Shown here one piece after another: positions 25,207 to 36,395 of a DNA stretch of 64,000 nucleotides. A model generated the notes under the pieces. The model had not been told where the DNA came from. It did no database searches and was given only the letters and a program-made list of their open reading frames with translations. The position numbers and the translations under genes were made by a program. Position 1 is the first letter of the stretch, and each line of letters starts with the position of its first letter. The DNA comes from Arctopsyche grandis. Its lineage: Eukaryota; Arthropoda; Insecta; Trichoptera; Hydropsychidae. Location: positions 36,253,691-36,317,690 of the forward strand of contig NC_135357.1 in the NCBI RefSeq assembly GCF_051622035.1, written 5' to 3'.

Positions 25207-25650
25207 AGTCTTAAGGTCTGTTCATACTTAACAGCACTGCACGGCTTCAGCACTGCACGACTCCGTTTCAAATATGTCATTTTATTACATTTTTATTCAT
25301 ATCTACCTACACGTCGTATTGTCGAGTACTTACATTATGAATGCAGTTCCAATTCCATGCATACACGTGCATTCGCAGCTACGCGTCATAATACAAGTCA
25401 GCAAAAATGTTTCGGCGTTTATCGAACGAAAAATGATGTATAATCGCGTTGTTGTTGGAAGAAGAAGCTCAAGAAGGCATTAAAAAAGCACGGAGGAGTT
25501 TTGATGTGCATTCCATGTTAAAAAATAAAAAAACCGAAGGAGAGTTTTGGACACTGTATAAGGAGCTTGTGGATGATGGACAAAATTTTTTTAATTACGA
25601 CTTTTTTAAAACGATTAGTGAGCTTTCTGTTAGTTTGACGGTTCTTTTGT
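25207..25650 (+). pseudogene. PIF/Harbinger-like transposase N-terminal fragment, copy 1 (broken)
   Basis: Direct duplicate of 25915-26470. MFRRLSNEK is followed by a TGA where copy 2 has TTA. Beyond it the frame again reads LLEEEAQEGIKKARRSFDVHSMLKNKKTEGEFWTLYKELVDDGQ, resembling the N-terminal segment of HARBI1-like transposases (helical segment plus a W/HP...R...G.F..L..EL pattern). Truncated at about 25600. Confidence 0.6.
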
Positions 25651-25914
25651 AGCATCACTGATGCATTCGTAAGAGTGGCTACACTGATGCATGCTGAAGA
25701 GTGGCAACACAGACCAACCAAGTCGTAATAAATGCAATCAGACTGTTTTCAATTATGATTATTCATTATTACGAATGGACTCTATATATTTATATGATGT
25801 TATTCACCTGAGATTTATTTTTAATTATATACGGTCTAATCTAGGTTAGCGTTTTTAGAAAAAGTAACCACATTCAGTTATCTAATCCATTAAAATTTTT
25901 TCATTTACCGGCAA

Positions 25915-26470
25915 AGGTCTGTTCATATTTAACAGCACTGCACGACTCCGTTTCAAATATGTCATTTTATTACATTTCTATTCATATCTACCTACACGTC
26001 GCGGTCACGTCACGTTCACAGCACTTTGGCCAAGTGCAAGGCAAAATCGGCTTACTTATACATTACAGGCCATGACGATACGGCGCAATATTGCTTACGT
26101 CGTATTGTCGAGAACTTACAATATGAATGCATACACGTGCATTCGTAGCTACGCGTCAGAATACAAGTCAGCAAAAATGTTTCGGCGTTTATCGAACGAA
26201 AAATTATGTATAATCGCGTTGTTGTTGGAAGAAGAAGCTCAAGAAGGCAATAAAAAAGCACGGAGGCGTTTTGATGTGCATCCCATGTTAAAAAATAGAA
26301 AAACCGAAGGACAGTTTTGGACACTGTATAAGGAGCTTGTGGATGATGGACAAATTTTTTTTAAATATTTCCGTATGAACCGATACCAATTTGGAACAAT
26401 ACTGGATAAAATAAAAACACAAATCACCAAAAAATCTATAAAATTTAAGGAAGCATTGTCAAAAAGTCAT
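25915..26470 (+). pseudogene. PIF/Harbinger-like transposase N-terminal fragment, copy 2
   Basis: From ATG 26177 it reads MFRRLSNEKLCIIALLLEEE, then RRFDVHPMLKNRKTEGQFWTL and FFKYFRMNRYQFGTIL, the arrangement seen before the DDE domain in PIF/Harbinger transposases (YFRM...F..L). The catalytic DDE region is missing and the frame runs on into a TA tract. The 5' parts of copies 1 and 2 start at the same word, AAGGTCTGTTCATA, probably the element's terminus. Confidence 0.65.
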
Positions 26471-26541
26471 TGTCAGCGCCAAAACCATGTCGAAAGATTG
26501 TATAGCTGTCAACTGTCACTATACAATCCACCCACGAGTGA

Positions 26542-26621
<80 letters not shown>

Positions 26622-26637
26622 TTTTATTTTTATTTTA

Positions 26638-27053
26638 CATATATACCAGGAAGGCCTTACAGGTAAATCCCAATGCGCCTTCCTGGCCAATTACAAATAC
26701 AAATGCAGCATTTTTATTATAAGTCGTTGAATTGCGAGACACTGAAAAAACTCGCAAATTAACGAGACATCTATGAATTGTACATAAATTTTTATTGTAC
26801 ATCAATCAAATTTCAAATAATGGTGACATAGTAGGTAGGAAGGATTTTTAGCCAATTTTTTTTTTCCGGGAACCGTTTCAACAATGAAATCAGAGAAAAT
26901 TGGCAAACTCTGATAGGAAACGATCAACCTGGAGTCACAAGTCCAGGTCTGACCAACAGCATACTCTGAAAAATTCATTTTCATTCAGGGATTGAACCCG
27001 GCACCTTCGTGACGGTAAGCAGAAGCTTAACGTCCGAGCTATGCTGCTGGCTA
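26638..27053 (-). mobile_element. tRNA-headed SINE with shared central block (type 1)
   Basis: On the - strand: head with TAGCTCGGACGTTA (27027-27042 region) and B box GGGTTCAATCCC (26988-26999), central 40-bp block (26897-26936, one mismatch to the other copies), then a body and a 3' end reading AGGAAGGCGCATTGGG...GGCCTTCCTGGTATATATG. Nearly full-length homologue of 55114-55545. TA tracts abut both ends. Confidence 0.85.
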
Positions 27054-27076
27054 TATATATATATATATATATATAT

Positions 27077-27287
27077 GTCACCAGTTATGGAGAGCAGGCG
27101 ATTGATTGAAACGCGGTGTTCGGCTTCGGGAAACAATGTTTATTGGTTCAGGTACAGCGAGTGTGGGAGACGAGAGAAGTGTTGTCGGTTGCGAGGTCCG
27201 AAGGGAAGAGATAGCTTCCCGTGACGCGCTGACCGCCCTCGGGGCGAAAACACCTCCGTTTACGGCCAGCCTTTGGGGATGCCACAT
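27077..27287 (-). mobile_element. LTR-like remnant (TGTGGCATCCCC type)
   Basis: On the - strand it begins TGTGGCATCCCC, contains CCAATAAACATTG (poly(A)-like), and ends CCATAA followed by CTGGTGACA. The CTGGTGAC after the end resembles the primer-binding-site start seen beside the LTR at 28281. It may be a decayed LTR of a related element. Confidence 0.45.
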
Positions 27288-27359
27288 TATTATTATTTAT
27301 TATCAGTAATATTTATATATTTACTTATGTATTTATATATTTATTTTTTGTTTACTGTT

Positions 27360-28442
27360 TATAGGGGATGAACGAATGAGACGACTGGCATGTTAATGCA
27401 CGTGTTTATTATATGACAGCTGAAGACGGAGTGGGTAGCAGCTCTCCGAACCCAGCCGGGTTGGTCCCCACTCGCAGGAAGGCAACCAAACTCGACCATG
27501 TCGTATAAGCGAGCCGCCACATCACTCCCCCCCCAGCATCAGCGATACCAAAATTACAAAGAAACAAATTATTGTTACACAAAGAGAAAAAATTATTACG
27601 TGGGGAGAAAAAAAATTGTTGACGTGGGTCATCCGCTGTGTACATAGGTGTACCGCCCTGAATGGTCGGTAGATTCGAGGGCGGTGACGTCGCGAGCAGG
27701 ACGGTGGGTGGTCCGATGGTCGCGCCGATCAATGCGATGCTGCGGCGGCGCCGCTCTTCCGAGGCTGATGTCGGTTGGTGGGGCGGCGGGGGCGGCAGGG
27801 GTGGCAGGGGCATCGATGTGGTTGATGATACTCCGAGCTGGACTGTGAGTCGTTGTGGCTCGTGGAGGTGTTGTAGCGCTACCGCCCGTCTCGGCGTGAC
27901 GACGCTCGTGGGGACGGACGGGGCCTTGATGATGATGATGATGATGATGGTGCTGAGGTGGTGTATGTCTTGTGGTGCTGGATGACCGTTCTATGTGTAG
28001 TGGATCGCGCATGACTCCACATCCAGCTGTCAAGATCGTCGTCTCATTCGCTCCCCCATTTTTTAAAAACACCTGTCGTCGACGTTGTGGCTGGACTCCA
28101 GTCGATAGGTAGATAGGTAGGTAGCCGTGTCTGCTCGTTTATTGTCACCCGCGGGCCGCGACGCGTGTTGATGGCGATGGGGGCGCGGCGGGTAGCTTCC
28201 CCGCCTGGCTCGGCGAGGCAGGGATGAGCGGCATGTTGAAATTGATCGAGGCTGCGTGGCTCGATGTCGGGGGTCACCAGTATAGGGGATGAACGAATGA
28301 GACGACTGGCATGTTAATGCACGTGTTTATTATATGACAGCTGAAGACGGAGTGGGTAGCAGCTCTCCGAACCCAGCCGGGTTGGTCCCCACTCGCAGGA
28401 AGGCAACCAAACTCGACCATGTCGTATAAGCGAGCCGCCACA
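27360..28442 (-). mobile_element. Miniature LTR retrotransposon with identical LTRs (TRIM-like)
   Basis: Two 162-bp direct repeats (27360-27521 and 28281-28442) are identical by eye and bracket 759 bp. On the - strand each LTR runs TGTGGCGGCTCGC...GTTCATCCCCTATA. Just inside the 5' LTR is CTGGTGACCCCCGAC (primer-binding-site-like); just before the 3' LTR is GGGGGGGAGTGA (polypurine tract). The target duplication is CTGTT at 27355-27359 and 28443-28447. The interior has H/P/T/R-rich low-complexity frames (with a CAT/GAT run at 27930-27952) and no gag, protease, RT or integrase, so it needs a helper. The 28442 edge lies 264 bp before the GlcT ATG. A solo LTR of the family is at 60573-60733. Confidence 0.9.
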
Positions 28443-28705
28443 CTGTTTTTCAATACTTTTTTTATTATCTATATATTATTTATATGGGCGTTGGGGATTG
28501 CACTATTCTCCTCATCGTCTGGGATAAAAGCTATTATTATTATTATTGCATCTCTCTGGATCAGAGTCGCCACTCGTGTGTCTCGTCAGTGCGGGTGGCG
28601 GCAGTGTGTGTGGTGTGTGTGGTGCGCGGCCGTCAGTGGAGTGGAGTGGAGGGGAGGCTATATAGAGAGTGTCTTGCGGCGGGGAGCGCGCTGTCGCGGT
28701 GCGCC

Positions 28706-29983
28706 ATGCCGCTGGCCGGCGCGTGGGGCGTGGGCGGGGGCGCGGGCGCGGGCGGCGGGGGTTGGTGGTGGGCGGGCCGGCTGCTGTGCGCAGTCGTCTT
28801 GCTGGGCTGGGCCTTCCTGTGGGCGCTGCACTGCGTGGCGCTGTGGGCGGCGCGCTGGCGACTGCACCGCACGCCGCCTCACCCGCCCGTCGGAGGGGGC
28901 GCCGGCGCCGGCGCCGGTGAACAGGCGCTGCCCGGCGTCTCCGTGGTGAAGCCGCTGCTGGGCGCCGACCCCAACCTGCGCGCCAACCTCGCCACCTTCT
29001 TCACCATGGAGTATCCGCACTTCGAGCTGCTGTTCTGCGTGGAGGAGGAGGCGGACCCCGCCGCGCTGGTGGTGCGCCAGCTCATCGAGCAGCACCCGCT
29101 CGTCAGCGCCAAACTCGTCTGCTCGGGCGGGTCCCGCGTCGGCGTCAACCCCAAGATCAACAACATGCAGCCGGCTCTGCAGCAGGCCGCGCACGCCTTC
29201 CTGCTCATCAGCGACGCGGGAGTGCGCATGCGGCCCGACACCCTCCTCGACATGATGGCCCACATGCTGCAGCACGACAAGGTCGGCCTGGTGCACCAGA
29301 TGCCCTTCACCTGCGACCGGCCCGGCTTCGCAGCCACCTTCGAGAAAGTCTACTTCGGCACGGCGCAAGCCCGCATCTACCTGGCGGCTGACCTGCTGCG
29401 CATCAACTGTCACGTCGGCATGTCCTCGCTGGTGCGCCGCGAGGCTCTAGACGACATCGGCGGCCTGGCTGCCTTCGCCGACTACCTAGCCGAGGACTTT
29501 TTCCTGGCCAAAGCGCTCACGGCTCACGGCTGGCGTCTCCGAGTGGCCGGCCAACCCGCCTGGCAGAACGCCGGCTCCTACTCCCTCACCTCCTTCCTAG
29601 AACGCCTACATCGCTGGGCTCAACTCCGAGTCTCCATGCTCCCCCTCATGATCCTACTAGAACCTTTAAGCGAGTGCCTAGTACTGGGTGTTGCCGCTGC
29701 TCTGGCCTGCCGATCTCTCTTCGGCTGGGAACCGGCCGCCGTCTACTTGCTGCACGCCCTGGCTTGGTTCCTCAGCGACTGGCTGCTGCTGTGTGCCGCC
29801 CAACAGGGCCCTCTACCCTTCTCAAAGTTCCATTTTGCAATAGCGTGGTGGCTGCGGGAGGCCATCGGGCCGTCGCTGTTCGCGCTGGCCCTGTGGAAGC
29901 CTCGGGTGCGCTGGCGCTCCCGCGACTATCGCATAGCCTGGGGTGGAGTCGCCCACGAGATCAAACCCAAGGCCAAATACTGA
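28706..29983 (+). CDS. GlcT: Ceramide glucosyltransferase (glucosylceramide synthase), single exon
   Basis: 425 residues, GT21 family. It transfers glucose from UDP-glucose to ceramide at the cytosolic face of the Golgi, the first step of glycosphingolipid synthesis. Seen: Gly/Ala-rich N-terminus, a membrane segment at ~24-48, GVSVVKPLLG (77-86), the D1 region CVEEEADPA (111-119), D2 in LISDAGVRM (D170), QMPFTCDRPGFAATFEKVYFG-type acceptor region (~198-218), D3 in AEDFF (D264), RLHRW (300-304) matching the family's (Q/R)XXRW, and C-terminal membrane segments at ~312-336, 343-365 and 375-396. The full set of catalytic motifs is intact. ATG 28706 was chosen because the upstream in-frame extension is low-quality and lies in the likely 5' UTR, and the family usually starts just before the first membrane segment. 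Length is slightly above the usual ~390-440. The coding region is very GC-rich (Ala/Arg/Leu from GC3 codons), unlike everything around it. No intron. Confidence 0.92.
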   Translation: MPLAGAWGVGGGAGAGGGGWWWAGRLLCAVVLLGWAFLWALHCVALWAARWRLHRTPPHPPVGGGAGAGAGEQALPGVSVVKPLLGADPNLRANLATFFTMEYPHFELLFCVEEEADPAALVVRQLIEQHPLVSAKLVCSGGSRVGVNPKINNMQPALQQAAHAFLLISDAGVRMRPDTLLDMMAHMLQHDKVGLVHQMPFTCDRPGFAATFEKVYFGTAQARIYLAADLLRINCHVGMSSLVRREALDDIGGLAAFADYLAEDFFLAKALTAHGWRLRVAGQPAWQNAGSYSLTSFLERLHRWAQLRVSMLPLMILLEPLSECLVLGVAAALACRSLFGWEPAAVYLLHALAWFLSDWLLLCAAQQGPLPFSKFHFAIAWWLREAIGPSLFALALWKPRVRWRSRDYRIAWGGVAHEIKPKAKY

Positions 29984-30170
29984 ACGAATACATTCCGAGT
30001 GTACGTGTCGTTTGCCATGTGCCGAGTGCCGGAACGGGACTCAGTACCGTCGTCGGCCCGAATTCTATCGGGACGACGGATAGACGCTCTGCGATAGTAT
30101 AGCTTGAATTCGATTCGTCTCTGGATGAACGAGTCCGGCCGGTGAGAGACGTAGGGGATATATACACGAT

Positions 30171-30195
30171 GGTGATGATGATGATGATGATGATG
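30171..30195. repeat. (ATG)n microsatellite
   Basis: About eight GATGAT triplet units in the probable GlcT 3' UTR. Confidence 0.9.
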
Positions 30196-30550
30196 TATGT
30201 GTGCGAACTAGTCGATATTTTTTAACGTCGGGACGAGTCGACCCTGTCAAAGTCTTAATTTTGATCATTTTTGCACGCAATACGTTAAAAAATATATATA
30301 TAAATAATATATATGTGTGAACCGCGATGTGTATAGTTCTTGTTTATTTTTTTACTTTGTCGCGATTAAATCGCACCAATATTAATAACATTGTATTGAA
30401 ACCTTATATTTTAGCTCGAGATTGCTCGGCGATGTTCCATATCGTCATCGACACCGACGTGACGTTCTGCGTCCTGTCCTATTATCGTTCGAATTCGTCG
30501 CAAATCTCAATTAGCAGTTTAACTCTGTCGCAGTATTATTTTCTACGTTA

Positions 30551-30556
30551 AATAAA
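30551..30556 (+). terminator. Candidate poly(A) signal of GlcT
   Basis: AATAAA about 570 bp after the GlcT stop, followed by a TG/GT-rich stretch (GGTTTCGAGTGTGTC). Confidence 0.4.
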
Positions 30557-30559
30557 CTA

Positions 30560-31694
30560 ATTAACTGGTTTCGAGTGTGTCAGTATATTTCGAAATTTTG
30601 ATCGCCGGAATCAAAATTTGTAAATCACTACCGGAACTTTCTCCGGACAAAAAGTTTTCTATAAAAGCTCATCTTCTACGAGTCTCTTATTAGCTTTCTT
30701 TCGCAAAAAATTGAGCTAGAATTCCTACAGTCTTCAAAAATCGTTTTGAAGCTTTGCCATTTTGCGATATAGAATCACGGTGACCGTTTAATAGATAGTT
30801 GCCGTATTTGTTTTTGTTCCTCGCCGTCTCTTTTAATCGGAATTTTAAAACGTAGCAATACATTTCAATCTTGAGTCAATATTTTGTGCTTGGAAAGAAA
30901 ATAGTATCTGATAATACGACTCTATCGTTCAAAGATAAATGTTAGTAAACATGCCGATTGCTAATCCTAAGAAGCTATAAATGTCCAACATCAACGTTCA
31001 GAATGCAGAAGTGCAACTTGTCGGAATCTCGTCTCAAATTATTATAACACTGCGACCCAGTTCAGATGCGAGTTCAATGTCGGAAAGGTCGGATTGGATC
31101 CGGTCAACATTCGATATAATATATGTATATATAATACGTTTAATAATAATTTATATAATAAATAAAAACGGGCGGGTGCTTTTATTTTTACGGTGTTTTA
31201 AAGTGGGAATGTTTTGGATGTTTTTTTGTATAAATACATGATGATTTGAGAAATTCGTCGGCTGTGTAAGATATTTTATTGAATCGTACGTATGTTAGAA
31301 TACGATTTTCTACGGTGAAAATTTTTAATAGTGCCGATACACAAAACCATATCAAATGGAGACGGGGTGTGCTATAATATATATATTGTAAATTTATAAA
31401 TAAATTCCATTTTTTGTATAATAATGTATATTATTTTCACGATTCACGGCTGTATAACCACTGCTTCCGGGGCGAGAATCTGACATTTTAAATGAGTGTG
31501 TGTGTTTGTTTGTGATTTTTAATATAAATGCGAAAATAAAAATGTCTTACGAACAATATATATATATGTGTATATTATATTTTATTTTGTGCTAAAAGTC
31601 CATGTGATACATAAGGGGCATGTATCTTGTTTTTATTTCAATTCTCAGATTTGTATTGTTGTTATATTATTCAAAATGATATTGTGACACGCTG

Positions 31695-31757
<63 letters not shown>

Positions 31758-32610
31758 TTTGAGCTGTAATTTATTCGCTATATTGTTATCCTGGATTCTG
31801 ATATATGAATTGTCGATGGTCAAAGGTTGTGTACTTTCATTTTATCGCGTCCCGAATTGTCAGTTATATTGACTGATGCAACAAACTGTCTCGTTGGTTT
31901 GATTATATTGTGATTTGTCAAAGTCTTTAGACAATTGTGGTGAAATTCTGATGAAATATTACCGTAATGTAAGTTTAAAGTACACAATATGTTGGATTCG
32001 GTCAGTATTTTATGATATTGACACGGTCATATCATACTGTTGTTGATATTGAATGTGTTTTTCTTATAAGCGCAATCTCGTTAAATTGTAATTAAATATA
32101 TTTCATTATACTGTTCAATATTTAATATTTTTGGTCTTAACAAATTGTTTTCGAATCTTATTAATAGTTGAAATTTTTCATTATATGTATAATAAAAATA
32201 TTATTTCAGCGCATTGTATGTATATGTATATATACTAACCGTATATTTAAATAAAATGCTGACCGAATAATCGAAACCATTGATCAAACAAAAAAAAAAA
32301 AAAACAAGTGTGATGGTCGATTAAGTTATTATTATGATACGTCCATTTTTATATTAATTTGTATAGAAAAACAAAAGAAACGCAAACAATTGAATGATAT
32401 TTATTTATGTATTTTGAATTTGTTATTATTATTGGTGAAAATTTGCTTTCCCTAGCCTCTCAATGATATATAAATATATATATGCGATTTTTTTAAATTT
32501 ATTCAAGCTTTTTTATTTTATCATATATTACACATGTTTATTCACCATTGTGTCATTTCAAATACTCTTTTGTACGAACACTTTCCGACACACTACACTT
32601 CAAACATACT
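30560..32610. other. Spacer after GlcT, no gene seen
   Basis: AT-rich, with a TA tract at about 31699-31754 and several AATAAA-like words. Only short frames; nothing resembling a protein family. Confidence 0.6.
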
Positions 32611-32612
32611 TC

Positions 32613-33497
32613 GGTAAAAGTGAGAACGCTCGACAGGAAAAGCGGGGCTAGATGTTGGTTGCCATTATGCCGGTGCCATACATGAGTTCAAAGAAGTGAT
32701 CACTTCTTTGAAGACTTTGCTCACACATTTGGTCACATATTGTTGTGTCTGCTAGATATGTGTTCAAAGATTTGATCAACTAGGCTCACAAACATTTGGA
32801 ATTTTATCCCTTTGATGTGCGCTAAAAAACCGACACGGAACGGCAAAGCGCACTTAAGAGGGCTGGACAGCAGCGCCTTGTCCATACAAACGTACTATAC
32901 TTCTCCCTTCCTCAATTATGGCACTAGAGAAATTATTTTTTAATATGCTATGGATATCCACCATTGGGGTGCATCTATCGTTTTATTTTTTTTTTATTAA
33001 TTATATTTTATATGAGCTAGGAGCCGCCAAACATCTATAAAATCGCCTCTTTTTTACACCCACGAAACGAAACCAGCGTGCTTATTTAACGGTCGATTTA
33101 AAAAAAAATACGCCGATAGATGCACAGAAAGTATCTTTCTCATACCGATGATGAAATTTTTTTAAAAATTGGTACAGTTTTGGAGGAGAAAATAATAGAA
33201 TACGAAACCTCGATTTTGTCAATTTAAAATACGTTTTATCTGGTCGAAGCGCAACTGTCGCATTCACTCAATATATACATACACTCAATATATATATCGA
33301 AGAAAGGAACGGTAACAAAATTAAGGTTTCATGTGTACAGCCCTCTTAAGTGATCAAATATGTGACAATAGTATCAAATGCCCGTGCCACACATGTGAAC
33401 ACTTATCTGATCACATCATTGAACACATGTCTGGCGCCGGCATAATGGCAACCAACATCTAGCCCCGCTTTTCCTGTCGAGCGTTCTCACTTTTACC
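32613..33497. mobile_element. DNA element with ~70-bp inverted termini, host of a nested MITE
   Basis: GGTAAAAGTGAGAACGCTCG at 32613 and its inverse ending at 33497 continue as matched arms through GCGGGGCTAGATGTTGG and CATTATGCCGG. A perfect 26-bp palindrome lies at 32687-32712. The interior is interrupted by the TTAA element at 32854-33349; without it the host would be about 390 bp. Flanks are ACTTC/ACTTA. No coding frame. Confidence 0.75.
32854..33349. mobile_element. TTAA-flanked MITE (family C), nested copy
   Basis: TTAAGAGGGCTG at the left and CAGCCCTCTTAA at the right, with intact TTAA duplications. Sequence matches 7642-8461 in inverted order (CCATACAAACGTA, TCAATTATGGCA, GAGCCGCCAAACATC, CGAAACCTCGATTTTGTC), but the ~400-bp hairpin core is replaced by a short AT stretch. 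Confidence 0.85.
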
Positions 33498-34102
33498 ACT
33501 TAATTAAACGTAAAAAATAGTGCAAACAACCGTTTTGCAGAATCTTATCTCTGTTGGAAGTGAGTCAATCAATCGATGACGGATCTGTTATCAGTGATAA
33601 CTTATCTGCTCGAAATTAACCTGATCTCAATCGACCGACAGATTAGTTAAAGGGGGCCTGTGTTGCAATTTGGTTGCTTTACAGAATGTAAATTTTTTAA
33701 TCGCTAACTCGGCGATAATGTTTATTCAAGTGGTCTATTCAATGCCTTCTTCACACATTTAGTGGGTGTTTGTTTGTTTCAAAACTTTTCTATAGCAGAA
33801 AGGTGGGGAAAGTTACACGTGTACCCTAGATATATGGTTTAAGTTTTGAATTGATCAGTTTCAATAGGCCTTTTATTGAATGTTAAATACTTTATACTGA
33901 CTGGTTTTTTTTATTTTATTATACTATATACATATGAACAGTTTTATTTTTTATCAATTATCACGTTTGAAGGGGTTGATGAGTATTTATTGTATACAAT
34001 AGTGTACTTGATGTTTTCATATTGAACTCAGTTTGCCCTCATATGAGGCTAGCAGCCCTTTTGTCCATTATACAATTATAACAAAATATACCGCATTGAA
34101 TG

Positions 34103-34463
34103 TCAAAAAGTCGAAAATGTTCGTTTACCATGCATACATATGAAAAACGGTAAGTATATATGTATATCAGTGGCGTGCGGTAAAAGTCTCTCTCCCCCCA
34201 TCGTAAATCCTCACTTAATTTGCGCGAGCAGGATACAACAGGAACAAGAAGAACGGGCTTTTTCTCCCGTATCCTGCGCGCGCACATTAAACAAGGCTTT
34301 ATGACAAAAAGAGAGATAATTTCACCGCATGCCACTCATATATATTTTATATACATAGTACCGTTTACCATGCACCCTTTTTTTATCTTTCGACTTAAGG
34401 TCTTTCGATTTTCGATATTTGCTTTTTCGGGCTTTCCACTTTCGGTCCCGTGAGGTAGACCCC
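34103..34463. repeat. ATCTTTCGACTT-family repeat, uninterrupted copy
   Basis: Gives the ancestral layout for the split copy at 4748-5877: TCGAAAATGTTCGTTTACC, GTGGCGTGCGGTAAAAG, GTATCCTGCGCGCGCACATT, GTACCGTTTACCATGCACCC, CTTTCGACTTAAGGTCTTTC, GGTCCCGTGAGGTAGACC. No coding frame. Confidence 0.75.
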
Positions 34464-36209
34464 CTTTTAGCATATGCTACAATATCAACAACTTACTTTT
34501 TATATTAAAATTTTATTAATATAAATATTATAAAATACTAAACACAAACTCAAAACTAACTAAAAAATAAAAGTCAAATTCTACCGACCGCTATACGCAC
34601 GAACAATGCTATTTTTCTTGACCAAAATTCAATGCAAACTGAAACGAAATGTAATTGGCCATCGCGGGTCGAGCATTTACATTTCACGTTAATCTAATGT
34701 TAGATCGGTTCGGCTATAGTAATAAACGTTAACCTGACAAAACAAATCTATATATCTAATACTTGATAAACTTAATGGCAACACCATTTTATAATGACGG
34801 CCAAAAATGTTGGCATGAAAAGAAAAAAAATTCGCCAGCGGCCACTATACACTGAGGTATATATGTATTATATTATACATAACTATCTTGACTCACATTT
34901 CCGTTTCAAAATAATACATATTTACACTTAAGTTAAGTTTTCTTTTATTTTTACATGCAAGCAGTTGAGAAACGCCGAATTAGACCAACGCGTTGTGTAT
35001 ATTTTCAGTCTCAATTTGGATTCTATTCTAGTCTAAGATACATATGTATATAATAATGTGTGTATCTAACATTTAGTGCACAATATCGAAAACAATGGTT
35101 AACACCATCCTTTAGAAAACAACAAAGCACTTCGGGACGAAATTTTCCGATAGATAAGTTTCCGATATTAAGATAACACGCTCATTCATTGTTGGATATT
35201 CCAATAGCTGTTTGTAATTTATGGCATATTGTTCACTTCCGGTTTTTACTTTCAATATCGATTTATAACGGGGTTTTTACATATGCACATATGAAGCAAC
35301 TGAATATCCTTGCAGTTTCTCCACTTTCACTGCTCTTAAACGGATTCAAGGAAAGCAGTTTTTAATTTGGCGTCATGCTGAAACCGGTAGGGATATACAT
35401 ACGTATAGAAAGGGTAACGGGTCAAATTTCTTCAACTTGACTTTTTATCGCTTTTTTCCACGTCGACCCATCATTCTAGTAGCTGTTTACATTTAAGAAC
35501 GTGTAATCATCTAAATTGTTCTTATTGCGAGATTTTTGTGGGAAATTTTTCGCTTGCTAAACATCTTGCGCAATTTTGCCATTTTTTTTTTACTCTTTCT
35601 TGTCCCTAACAAACGAAAGCGCTTATGGCCAACTTTTTTCAATCTCGTAACAAGAGGCCGGATTGAAGTTTCCCAATTAAGATTTGCCTGCGGAAACGTG
35701 CCTTATTTTAGTATCGTAACTTTCATAGCGAGTATTATATTACTCATATTTCAAAGTTATTATATGTATATGTACATCATTGATGAAATGTTTTGGTTGT
35801 AAACGTCGATTTTGACGTTTATTGTAAAGTATTTTCGAACATATATAAATCCGGATCCACACAAAACGTGCACATCCGTGTTCTGCAGATGATCAAACAT
35901 ATGTTCATTATTGTCTTGGCTATGTTTTCTTTCTACTGCGTCTTTGTGCGCTTCTTGTGTCCTAATTTGAACGCAACCTAACATTAAAATGAGAATTTAT
36001 GTCGTTGTATGCAGATGCCCTTGGAAAATATCAAATTTGTCGCTCCTTTATTATTTTGTCATTAGATTAAAATAATTCATCTAAAAAATACATATTTATT
36101 GAAATATATAAATTAAATATTTTAAAATAAAATTACATAAAAAAACGGGACTATTTTTTATATTATAAATGTCCCAAATTGACAATTTCGCAATAAATGA
36201 TCATATTAT
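34464..36209. other. Spacer, no gene seen
   Basis: AT-rich, short frames only; no repeat family recognised by eye. Confidence 0.5.
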
Positions 36210-36391
36210 CACTTTGAGACCCGCTCATTTTTGCATTAAACTTAGCCTAGGGGCCGCATAGTTTTCAAGAAATTTGCAAATTATTTTTCTGATCACGAAG
36301 TAGGCGTATGGTCCGTACGCCAAAAGGCGTGAACGGTTCATAACGGTTGGCTTAAAAATCACGCCAAAAAGTGTGAACGGGTCTCAAAGTG
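36210..36391. mobile_element. 182-bp MITE with TTAT target duplication
   Basis: CACTTTGAGACCCG at the left is matched by CGGGTCTCAAAGTG at the right, flanked by TTAT at 36206-36209 and 36392-36395. Interior holds two GCCAAAA(A)G...GTGAACGG units. Non-coding. Confidence 0.75.
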
Positions 36392-36395
36392 TTAT

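Noticed and set aside
26072-26722. 216-codon frame taken as a whole
   Set aside because: After the Harbinger-like part it encodes IYIYIY from a TA tract and then antisense SINE; not one protein.
27629-28072. His/Thr/Pro-rich 147-codon frame inside the miniature LTR element
   Set aside because: Low complexity, open on both strands, no gag or pol motifs; treated as element interior rather than a gene.
28484-28705. N-terminal extension of GlcT by 74 codons
   Set aside because: The extension has Cys/Val runs and no match to the family; the ATG at 28706 fits the usual start just before the first membrane segment.
28658-29413. 251-codon antisense frame opposite GlcT
   Set aside because: Expected in very GC-rich coding DNA; His/Val/Glu-rich with no family resemblance.
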